Below, one piece after another: positions 1 through 9,800 of a DNA stretch of 64,000 nt. Source of the DNA: Yponomeuta sedellus (lineage: Eukaryota > Arthropoda > Insecta > Lepidoptera > Yponomeutidae); NCBI GenBank assembly GCA_934045075.1, contig OW203749.1, positions 4,084,304 through 4,148,303 on the forward strand. Reading direction: 5' to 3'. How positions within the stretch are numbered: the first letter of the stretch is position 1; every line of letters starts with the position of its first letter. Below the pieces are notes generated by a model, which saw only the letters and a program-made list of their open reading frames with translations, was not told the DNA's origin and ran no database searches. A program made the translations under genes and the position numbers.

Positions 1-609
1 AGAGAGAGGGCCAGTATCTGAATTGAGTATTTCGTTAAGTAAATACTTAACTGTGCTGCTGTCTCTTCGAGTTTCTCAGCAAAGAGCGTGACAAAACGTT
101 AGTGAAGTATTTACTTAGTAAAATTATCAATTCAGAAACCAGCCCATAAACAGCTTATTCGCTACCATAATGGGAAACTTGCGTCAAATTTTGATTGGAG
201 TGGCTTTTGTAACATAGAACACATTGACTGGTAGAAAGTGCAATTAGCACTAAGTCCTCCGTTTGTAAATTATATTTTGTGCAATAAAGAATTGATAATA
301 ATAACGCATAAACACTTAAATAAAATAGAAAAATCAGAAAAATAAATTGGGCTTTTCAGGGTCCAAAAATGCTAAAAATGAAGTAACTCTAATAATAATA
401 AAAAAAGTCATATTACATTTCCTTTGTAATTGAATACTAAAGGTTTTCTTAAAGTTTAAAAACCTATTTCTTAAAGTTTTCTTAAAGTGTTATATATGCA
501 CAGGATATCTCGAATATTGCTAAACGCTTCATAAAAGCTCCATGGGATCATTCCCACTAGTTCTATTGGACAATTCCATGTTAGAACTTTAGTGAGACTT
601 TTTTCCCAT
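1..609. other. AT-rich DNA, no gene seen
   Basis: No convincing open frame, RNA gene or repeat boundary is visible here. The stretch is AT-rich and stops at the left end of the mariner relic. Confidence 0.5.
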
Positions 610-642
610 TACGAGGGCTGCTACTTATGTATGCGGAATAGA

Positions 643-1157
643 AAAAACCGGCCAAGTGCGAGTCAGACTCGCGCACCGAGGGTTCCGTACAAACCTGTAT
701 TATAGACCTGAGTATTTGGTATGAATTTCAATTTAATACCTCTACGCGTTTATGAGGAAATGGGTAGTAAGTTTAAAATTATTAAAAAAAAATATATTAT
801 GTGATGTAACTAAAAATTTATGGTTTTCGTAATTTTTCCTTTATCTATGCTATAAGACGTTGCTTCGTACCAAATTTCAAGATTCTGAGTTCACGGGAAG
901 CAGGTTTTGATTCCCTTGCAAGTGTCGAAAATTTGCGGCATAAACGGCTGTATCTTTTGATTGCGTTGGCTTAGAAGTTTGATTTTTTCACAGCTTCAAG
1001 GGACAGTAGACCTGAGTAATTGATATAAATTTCAGCTTCATACCTCCACGCGTTCCTGAGAAAAAGGGTCTTGACAGACGGACGGACGGACAGACGGACA
1101 ACAAAGTGATCCTATAAGGGTTCCGTTTTTTCCTTTTGAGGTACGGAACCCTAAAAA
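643..1157 (+). repeat. lepidopteran GGGTTCCGTAC-type interspersed repeat
   Basis: It starts with GGCCAAGTGCGAGTCAGACT and a GGGTTCCGTAC motif. It ends with a GACGGACGGACAGACGGACA tract and TTTTGAGGTACGGAACCC. I know this pattern as a very common SINE-like family of Lepidoptera; the exact family name is not assigned. It is inserted in the left part of the mariner relic. Confidence 0.7.
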
Positions 1158-1209
1158 TTAACAAATGTTAACTATGTTAACAGAAAAACGTTAGGCTATC
1201 TATCTATAT

Positions 1210-1665
1210 CTATAATCAGCTCACATCAACCCACTGCTGGGCATAGGCCTCCTTTTTATTGCGCCATTCCTCACGGTCCTGTGCTAATCTGATCCATCTC
1301 TGGCCCGCAACCCTAACGATGTCGTCTGACCATCGTGTCGGTGGTCTGCCTACCAACCTCCTTCCCTCCCTTGGCCACCACTCCGATACTGCCCTGGTCC
1401 ACTGGCCGTCTTCCCTTCTGGCCAAGTGTCCCTCTCCACTAAGTCTGTGATCCGCTCACCAACGTCATCGACCTTGGTTCTTCGACGAATTTCTACGTTG
1501 GGTACGCGGTCCACAAGCGATATGCCCAGCATGGCACGCTCCATCGCTCTTTGTGCAACTTTATTTTGTGCATATTTTGCTTGGTGAGCGTCCATGTTTC
1601 CGCACCGTAAGTAAGTATGGGCAGGACACATTGGTTGTAGACCTTGGTCTTAATATGCTTAAATA
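1210..1665 (-). pseudogene. 3' end of a LINE reverse transcriptase, frameshifted
   Basis: The minus strand reads ERAMLGISLVDRVPNVEIRR and then, in another frame, VGRPPTRWSDDIVRVAGQRW...YAQQWVD. This is the C-terminal tail typical of RTE/jockey-like insect LINE polymerases, which follows the catalytic domain and usually ends in a QQW motif. The frame changes near 1430, and neither the YADD core nor the endonuclease is present. It is a 5'-truncated dead copy. Confidence 0.75.
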
Positions 1666-1713
1666 TATGTATATAAATGTATTAAATATAAATGTATATG
1701 GCTAAATATGCCT

Positions 1714-2802
1714 TTATTGTTTTTCAAAGTATTCTCCACTATGATCGATGCACTTTTGCATTCGATGAAACCAATTTGTAAAACACTTTTTCCACTCTGA
1801 TTGAGGTATCTCCAAAACGTGCTGTTTGAACGCATCTACGGCATCTTCACGGGTCGAAAATCGTTGACCACGTAATTTATTCTTCAAATTTGGGAATAAA
1901 TAGAAATCGTTGGGAGCCAAATCAGGGCTGTACGATGGATGACCCATCAATTCTATTTTCTGACCAAAAATGTAGTTGTTTCCTGAGATGTATGACAGCT
2001 GGCATTGTCATGGTGAAGTATGATTCTGCGTCGCTGGTTGTTTTGGCGTATTTCTTCAAATACTTCCGGCAAACAAATGGTCGTGTACCACTCCGAATTA
2101 ACCGTTCTGCGATTCTCCAGTGGTATTGTAGCCACATGGCCATTAATACCAAAAAAACAGGCCACCATTTGCTTTACAGTGCTTTTTACACGAGCCACTT
2201 TCGTAGGGTTCGGCTCATTTTGAAACACCCAAACTGTTGATTGTTGTTTAGTTTCGGGATCATACGCGTAGATCCAGGATTCGTCACCTGTGTAGATATT
2301 ATAAACAGTTTTTGAGTCGCCTCCGTTGAATTTTTTTTAAGGTTTTCTCGCACCATTCGACGCGAGCATCTTTTTGATCCTGAGTTAAGTTGTGCGGGAT
2401 CCAACGCGAACAATATTTTTTTACAGACAAATGTTCATGTAATATCCTATGAATGCTCGTCATACATATGCCCAGAATAGCCTCTATCTCGCGATATGTA
2501 ACATGGCGGTCTTGCATTATTAGTTTTCGCACAGCTTCAATATTTTGAGGCACAACCACCGATTTCGGGCGACCTTCTTTAACTTCGTCCGTGAGCTTAT
2601 TGCGCTCGCGATTAAACTCACTAAACCAGTGATACACAGTCGTTTTTGATGGAGCTTCACCACCAAAAGTCGAAGTTAATTGATCTACGCACTGTTGTTG
2701 CGTTAAACCACGTCGAAAATCGTAATAAATCATAGCACGAATATTTTCACGAATGAGTTCCATTTTTTCAGCGATAAGATATTTTAAACCCAACAAAAAC
2801 AA
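1714..2802 (-). pseudogene. mariner transposase, disrupted by frameshifts
   Basis: The N-terminus reads MELIRENIRAMIYYDFRRGL with the helix-turn-helix region (TTVYHWFSEF, GRPKSV) from about 2766 down. The first catalytic Asp lies in YTGDESWIYAYDPE (near 2280), the second in ILHHDNASCH (near 2000) and the third in YSPDLAPNDFYLFP (near 1920), the DD34D arrangement of mariner. The stop follows HSGEYFEKQ at 1714. The coding frame changes at least twice (near 2300 and 1950), so no full protein of the usual ~345 residues can be made. Confidence 0.9.
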
Positions 2803-3109
2803 AACACTAACGTATATAAGAGAAAAATATTAGCGGCCAGTATTTAAAAGAACGAATTTGACCATGGAGGTCAGACATTGCGTTTAAAATTATTGGAATC
2901 CCAGATTCCGCATACATAAGTAGCAGCCTATGTATTTCATTTCAATCGAACAGCTCGAGAATAGAACTAAGGCGCTACGTTTAAGTTGTGACGTCATAGT
3001 CCGAGTTCGATTTCTATGGCGCGTTTTTGTACCACGTGACTAGAATGTTTTTTAGACTAGTCGCATTATGAAAAGAAATAGTCGTAGAAAAAAATTAAAC
3101 ACGTATATT

Positions 3110-3205
3110 TATCGTCACGGACTTGGTCCCCGTGGTGGAGTATGGCCTAACCTTCCTGCGATGCAGGAAGAGACCCGTGCCCCAGCAGTGGGGACGTAAA
3201 AGAGT
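3110..3205 (+). repeat. 3' fragment of the 5S-type SINE
   Basis: The segment GGACTTGGTCCCCGTGGTGG...CCCGTGCCCCAGCAGTGGGG matches the tail of the repeat seen in full at 14310-14700 and 21546-21945. Confidence 0.7.
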
Positions 3206-3511
3206 TGATATGGAATCGGAAAAGTTAAGTTCGACGATAAATTAAGGAGGATTGTAAAACTGTGGCGGGCCTTGCTGATTATATTTATTTTATTATTTAT
3301 GCATGTTTTCCATTACGATTATGAAATTAACTTATAGAAGCATTTTTTTTTGTACGTGCAAAGCTTAGTGTTAAAGAAATAAAAATAATATTATGTTTAA
3401 GCGTGAATTTAAAGTATTTAAAGATATGTTTAAAGACAATTTTGTATGTAATTCAATTAAATTATTTCTTTTCGACCTTGTTTGAATTTCATTTTAACTC
3501 CTATAAACCTT

Positions 3512-3725
3512 ACTTGTTGGTCTAGCGGTTAACACGCTTGACGGCCACCCACAACAGAGGTTGTTGGTTTGATTCCCACTGAAGGCTGTCATACTAAATT
3601 TGTACGAATGGCCCCAGACTGAGTGTAATTTCTCGCTATTGATGCCCTTTGTGATGGCTACCTAGCACTGAGAATCCTAGTTAGGAAGTCCTTTTAGGGT
3701 ACTCAAGGGTAAAAACGTAACCCTA
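3512..3725 (+). repeat. tRNA-headed SINE
   Basis: The head TTGGTCTAGCGGTTAACACG followed by GGTTTGATTCCCACTGA resembles tRNA A and B boxes. The tail resembles the copy at 59108-59285. A tRNA gene is unlikely because the stems are poorly paired and the same tail recurs. Confidence 0.55.
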
Positions 3726-4091
3726 TTAGATTAGACTACTGTCTTAGTGGTCCGTCCGCCTGTCTTTGTGGGATTTCACAGACAATGTATAAATCTAAGC
3801 GCAGCAGTGAGGTAACTGGTAGACGTGAAGTGGTATAAATGGTTTATGGAGCTGGCTCTTCAATAAAACACCTGTAGATACCTCACACTATATTGTTCAA
3901 AATATATGGCCGTATTACATCTTAAAATAACTAGATACAGCCATGCATAGGTACCCGGAGAGAAATTTTAGAGAGAGATTGTTGCTACATGAAACAAACT
4001 GAAAAGCTTGCCATATCAAGCTTGTATTATTGCGTTAAGTGCGCATACGTGAGACAAAATAAAGTCTCGCTTGTATAATAAAATGTTTTAG

Positions 4092-4225
4092 CCCCGGTCT
4101 GGTACACTAACAAGCGGTTAATCTTCTGTTAAAACAGCTGTCAGTTGGCCAAAATGCATACAAAAAAAAATATCTGACAGCTGTTAACAGTAGATTAACA
4201 GATTGTTAGTGTACGAGAAAGTGGG
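4092..4225. mobile_element. fold-back MITE, copy 1
   Basis: The ends are inverted: GGTACACTAACAAG... against ...TTGTTAGTGTACGAG, with the inverted pairs AACAGCTGTCAG and CTGACAGCTGTT inside. The whole 134 bp is nearly one hairpin. A second copy lies at 43961-44090. Confidence 0.7.
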
Positions 4226-5986
4226 TATAAGTGGGCCTCCCATACAACAAACGTGATTTCTAATTGCTGGGTTTTGCTCAATGATGTTTTAACCACGTTC
4301 TTGGTTTTGCTCTACAGTAATAAAATAATAACAGCAATAGGTAGACGCTGGGGATATTTACAGAATATTAAGTTATATATTCACTTTCTTTTCTGTATTT
4401 TCCTTTCCCTGTAAAATTTGGTAAGTCTATGTGGCGTTAAATAAATGTATTTCTTCTTCTTCACTTCAAATAAATTAATAAAAAAATATATTAATAATGT
4501 TACAGAACCCGACGTGCGCGAGTCCCACACGCGCTTGGCTACTTTTTTTCATTTTACTTAAAGTTATTTCATTTCCTTGCCTGGTTACCATAGCATAGTT
4601 TGGTATGGTAAGCAGGCATTTGGTTTGGTATCCTAGTTTGAGATCAGGACCAAGTGCTACAAATTACGAAAACAGGATACCTCTAAAACACTCGTTAAAA
4701 GCAGTTTCAACAGTGAGGTAAAAGTACCGTTTGCCACAGACCATTTAAACTGCATTTAGGAAGTTTTTTAACGAAATCACGCTTGTCTAAAAAAAATTAA
4801 TGGTGGTCGGCAATATATTATTGTTAAGGTTATTATTTACCACACAACACTGGTAAAAAACGTATTAGTAATTGGCAAATTAATTAATTACGTACAAAGT
4901 TACATGAAAGCACACCTGAGCTTGAAAATTTTGTCACTGGAAACATCAAACAACTAACCTACAGGTACCAATACGAGCCTAGAGCCTACGACGAGAGAGA
5001 GAGTGTTCACCAAGCTAGCCCAACCTCCCAAAAAGTTTTTGCGCGGCTGTGATTCTGAAAGCCAGCTTCCGTTTCCTTTCTTTTTTGCTTTGTAACAGTG
5101 TGTTCACAAACCATAAATGAAAAATATTGCCTCGCTCAACGCTCAAAGAATAATCAGGTGACGGAGTTTATTGGATTTAAATTCAAGTACATAAAAATAT
5201 TTCTATAAATATTGATATGTAAAATTAACGAACACAAAAAAAATATAAAATCGCAAAATGCAAACATTACTTATTGTCGAAACGTGTCAAGAAGTTGTTG
5301 TTCAGAACGTTCGTGTGCTTGTCTTTAGTGAAGTGTTACCAGAGCGTTACTTTTAGGAACATTTTTTTTACTTTTGGGGCTTATTCGAATCGACCGTTAC
5401 AGACCAAAAACTTACGTTGTTAGTTATAAAAGTATTAAAGTACCTCTAAAACATGACTCGCATACCGAGGGTTCCATACTAGCGCTTGGCCGTTTTTCAT
5501 TATTTGTTCCTACAATATATGTATAATAAGTCTGACTTTCACGCTTTGTAACAGACTGTTACGTAGCGTAATGTTGAGACTCTGGCTGGTAAGTTCAATC
5601 TTCATGTCGTTGAAGGTACTTAGAGTGAACTCTGCGGGTTTTTATTCCTGTATTCGATATCGATATCAAGCCTCGTATGACCCCATTGCTGGGGCACGGG
5701 CCTCTTCCTGCATCGCACAGAGTACAAGTCCGGGTTGGATGAGGATTGTAAGATAGTCATCTGTATTTATTACCAATCAATTTGGTTAGCTATATTTCTT
5801 ATATTGATTTTAGGAGTTAATTCACTGTCCCCATAAATTATATGGTTCTTTTCTTTCGTGACAGTAGCCGTTATTACGTCATAATCAATACCTTTCATTT
5901 GACATAATAAGGTTTAATGTGTATTTAGCAATAAGGGCGCTTTGGGAAACTGTAAGCTCATATTGCTGTTTTTAAAATAAATCATT
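4226..5986. other. Unique AT-rich DNA with repeat relics
   Basis: No gene is seen. Degenerate SINE relics occur near 4576-4680, 5440-5500 (GGGTTCC family) and 5670-5745 (5S-type SINE tail). A moderately GC-rich patch near 5000-5130 has no supported open frame. Confidence 0.4.
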
Positions 5987-6074
5987 AAGCAAGCAAGCAA
6001 GCCAGCCAGCAAGCAAGCAAGCCAGCCAGCAAGCAAACAAGCAAACAAGCGAGTAAGTAAATAAATAAATAAAA
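5987..6074 (+). repeat. AAGC/CAGC tetranucleotide microsatellite
   Basis: Runs of AAGC with interspersed CAGC units, then AAACAAGC and TAAATAAA. Confidence 0.9.
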
Positions 6075-6079
6075 GAAAA

Positions 6080-6846
6080 AGAAATATTTATCAACATCGA
6101 TTAGGTTACTTGGCCATAGGAAGTCACAAATAAACATTGATAGGTAGATAAGCGCGAAATACATAAAACTTTATTCATTTTCACAGAAGGGTAGGTAGAA
6201 AGGGTAGGTTATTTTTTGGGCACAAGGAACAAAATTTTCGTGAGGTTTATACTTTGGTTACAATTGTCAAAAAAGGTTTTAAAACCATAGAAGTATTTCT
6301 TTCTTGAAAACTTACACTGCCAAGCAGCACCAGTTTAAAAATCAAACTAAAGTCTTCATTGATGTAAAACCCAACGAAATATCTAGGTATCTTGCAAAAC
6401 AGGGGTCCGACGGTGGCCGGTGCATTGATATTTTGCCCGGTGATACTAAAACAATTGACAAGTCTTGCCCGCTATCACATATTTGAACGTGGGGTCATTA
6501 ATATTTTTATAGGGCTAGTCAGCTATTTATGTTTATTAATATTCGATAAAAAAAATTGCTGAAATAGGTACTCCCTTTTTTTACTTCGTTTCGTGCTACT
6601 TTTGACAAAACGGCTCTGGCATGGCAACACTGTTTTGCTTGCTTTTGCTGTTTCGCTCGTTTCAGGTATTTCTTCAGCGTTCGTTTCAATTTTCATTTGC
6701 AAGTTTGTATTTGCAAGTGAGCTAGCCAGCTGAAATTTCAGCTGCACAGTTAAGAACAGTGGGACTATGTTTTTGAGCAAACAGTGATGTTTTGCTTCTA
6801 AGCTGTGCGAGAAATTGATTTGTTTACCGCGTTAGCCAATCCAAAA
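6080..6846 (+). other. Upstream region and possible 5' UTR of Adar
   Basis: This is the DNA directly before the inferred Adar start codon. No TATA box or initiator can be assigned with confidence. The short open frames here (6304-6486 forward, 6523-6780 reverse) match no family I know. Confidence 0.3.
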
Positions 6847-6889
6847 ATGAGTTACAAAAGGCGAAACTCACCAGATTTCTCTACTTACG
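6847..6889 (+). CDS. Adar: Adar exon 1 (start codon)
   Basis: Reads [14 protein letters not shown] plus one base, followed by donor GTACGT. The basic N-terminus fits a nuclear ADAR. It ends in phase 1. Confidence 0.65.
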
Positions 6890-9800
6890 GTACGTAGAAG
6901 TTAATCACAAGCACTAAAACTGACATTAGAAACATTTTAATGACTGGAATTCAATTCAATTCTGTCCATAAAACAGAATTGAATTGAACTCCAGTCATTA
7001 AAATGTTTCTACTTAATTTGAAGCCTATTACATTTTTTGAATATGTATACATTTTTCATATAAATGTCCACATCTTGGTTCAAATTTGTTCGTGATTATG
7101 AATTCATATTATATTTGCCCCATAGAGTCGTATTGACATTCCTGCCTTGGAAAGTCTCTGTTTACATAATAATGAAAAACTAACCTTTGTGTTTCAGATC
7201 CATTTGCTGACCAGGTAAGTGTAGAGAAACATGCCTTGACTCGAACCCGTCTGGCTAACCGTACCAGTATTGTACGGTCTGGTATGGTTAGCCAGAGGTT
7301 GCGGGTTCGAGTGCCGGCATGGGCGGAATTTTTAGCCTCTAAATAGGATTTTAGTGTCCATTACCTACCAGCGCATGTTACATGACTCGGTGACCAATGC
7401 TTTGGGGGGATTCCATTAACCTGTAAAAAAGGAATTAGATAGATGGTAAAATTGAGGCGTATGAGAACTCAGAAGTAGTTGCGTAGCAGTTCGTAACATA
7501 ATGCCACAGAGCGATGGTAGCGGTAGCGGCTTCTCAGGTGTAGAACGCCGGCTTCTCAATCGGAAGGCTGTGGGTTCGAACCGCGGCATGTACCAATGAC
7601 TTTGTTTTCTAAGTTATGTACATTTGTGAAATTATAGTAGCAATACTACTCGCTGACGGGGTTCAAGTCCCGGCATGGGTGGAATTTTTAGTCTAAATAG
7701 GTTTTTTAAAATACTACAATATAATTATGATTTAAAATAACACAGTCTTAATTTGTAAAGGCTTCCTATAATTTATAATGTTGCATGCCCTACAGCGTAT
7801 ACAAAGATCCATATTTTTAGTTTTGGATGTTATCTGTATACACTTGTGAAATATAATGAAATAAAAAAATATTCATGGACATATTACACAGATCTCATTA
7901 GCCCTATTAATACTAGGTACAACTAGATGACCTCACCTATAACACAGGTGCTAACTCGACGATAGATTTAATACAATAAATACATACGTTGATAACATCC
8001 AAGACCCGAGACAAACTAGAAAAGTTTGTTTCCTAGTTTGACCCGGCTGGGGATCGAACAATAAGGGAATAAATTATTGCGTATTGAGTGGTTACTCTAG
8101 TTAGCCAGACCTGAGACTTAACCTCATAGTTGGGCTATTGTACCTAGCAAGTGCTGATGTATTTTAGCACTTCAAACACTTGACCTTCCTTCACCGAGCG
8201 AGTTGTTTGTTACACTTGTGGTGAGCACATGTCAACTCGGCGCGTGCACTACGAACTCCAACATTCCTGCATCGCGCAATCAAAGTGTTTCAATGACATA
8301 CCATAAATATAACGTCCGACTAACAAAAAGTCGGACCGGCCGTCTCCAGGCATACAATATGCCTGGCTGGAAATTTCCCTTTATAGTGGAAGAGCATGAT
8401 CACCCGCTCTTCCCTATAGTGGTGACCCCGACGTGATGTTGTATGCTGGTTGAAGAGCTCCACATACTGTATCATCTCGTACAAATACGTGTTTGGTTGT
8501 AGCCAAACACTTTATTGCATAAAACTCAAAATAAAACACTTAAACAACAGGATTAACTTCTGCTATGAGTAAAGGCGGACTTATTTCTAGATTTTTTTTT
8601 CCAGCCAGCCTTTAATGTTTATAATATAATACAGTGGGGTGGGTGGGTAAAATTGGGGGCGGCTAAGTAGGCGTTGGGGTGTATGCATGGGGGCACTATA
8701 GGAGCCCTATTGGACGCAAAAAAGGAAAAAAAAATCCTTTAAAAAGTTTTTTTATTTTGCAAATTTTTTTAATTTTTTTTTGTACTTGCATTGTGTAGGG
8801 GCGATCTTAGGGAGCAAAAAAGGTCCCGTGACTCGGTGCCGTAAAACGCACCGTTTCCGAGTTATGAACGAAAAATCACTCGTCGAAAATTTTACAACTG
8901 TCTGGTAGCAGTAGCCATGTAGCCTTGGGGGTTGAAATTTTTTTACTTTATTTTTGGCCGGGAATGGGTCAGGGAGGTCTTAAGGGTGCCAAAAAAGGGT
9001 ACCTACGTCCTAAGTTCATGTTTCGTGTAACAAATTATCTTTTTTCTAGAACGACGTATCGACAAGAGACTACAGGATGATGGATAGAAATATTATGCAG
9101 AAGAGGCCCTTCAAACGGAATTATTGTAAGTATTTTTTCATTTCTCATACTCGGAAAGTAGTGTTGTTTTGATCTGATTATTGGGTGGAAAATGCTGCTT
9201 CCCTCCATAGGGAGGGAAAAACTCATACAAATTACTTCCCACCCAAGGGCGGGAATGAACTTCAAAAATAGAACTACTGTCAGTTGTGAAGAGTTTTTGT
9301 AATACAGTGCGTTCACATTAACTTGACGCGTGAGAGAATTGGTAGCACTGAGATGTTTACTGTTACCATGTTAAATAAGAAATCATTCTCATTACTTGGG
9401 GAAAATAAAAGGATTGAGGGCTTGTTTTACCATCTTCCGATTAGGTCCAAAAGCTAATTCACATGTTATGTCCTTGTTACCAATTCTCTCACGCGTCAAG
9501 TTAATGTGAACGCACTATAAATAGGCTTTTAAAAAATAACTAATTAAAAAAAATGCTGCGGCCATGTGAGTTTCTAAACAGCCAGTGTGAATTTAGCGCA
9601 AACTTCTTTAAGCGGAATAAGCCGCAACAATTACGAGGCGAGTTCCATATTTAAAATTTTAAAAGTCGACTTAAATTGGCGGGTACTAATCTGTTACAGT
9701 ATCTGTGACGAAATTCAAAAAAATAGGTATTAATCGTGTAATAATCTTTTATGCTAAGATTTGAATATTAAAAATTAGTTTTTATTTTCCTCATATTCGA

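Larger units (their letters stand above)
612..2928 (-). mobile_element. mariner DNA transposon relic with nested inserts
   Basis: A 24-bp perfect inverted repeat marks the ends: 616-639 (GGCTGCTACTTATGTATGCG...) and 2905-2928. The dinucleotide TA adjoins both ends, as expected of a mariner target site. A broken DD34D transposase runs on the minus strand (1714-2802). The distance from transposase stop to the left end is much longer than in a ~1.3-kb mariner because two other repeats (643-1157 and 1210-1665) lie in between. The right end seems to lack a few terminal bases present on the left. Confidence 0.85.

Noticed and set aside
8149..8190. Hammerhead ribozyme core (CTGATG near a short stem)
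   Set aside because: The sequence continues CTGATGT rather than the required CUGANGA and the GAAA partner is not in place.
8203..8436. 77-codon open frame
   Set aside because: Overlaps a series of perfect hairpins in an intron, resembles no family and has no conservation evidence.
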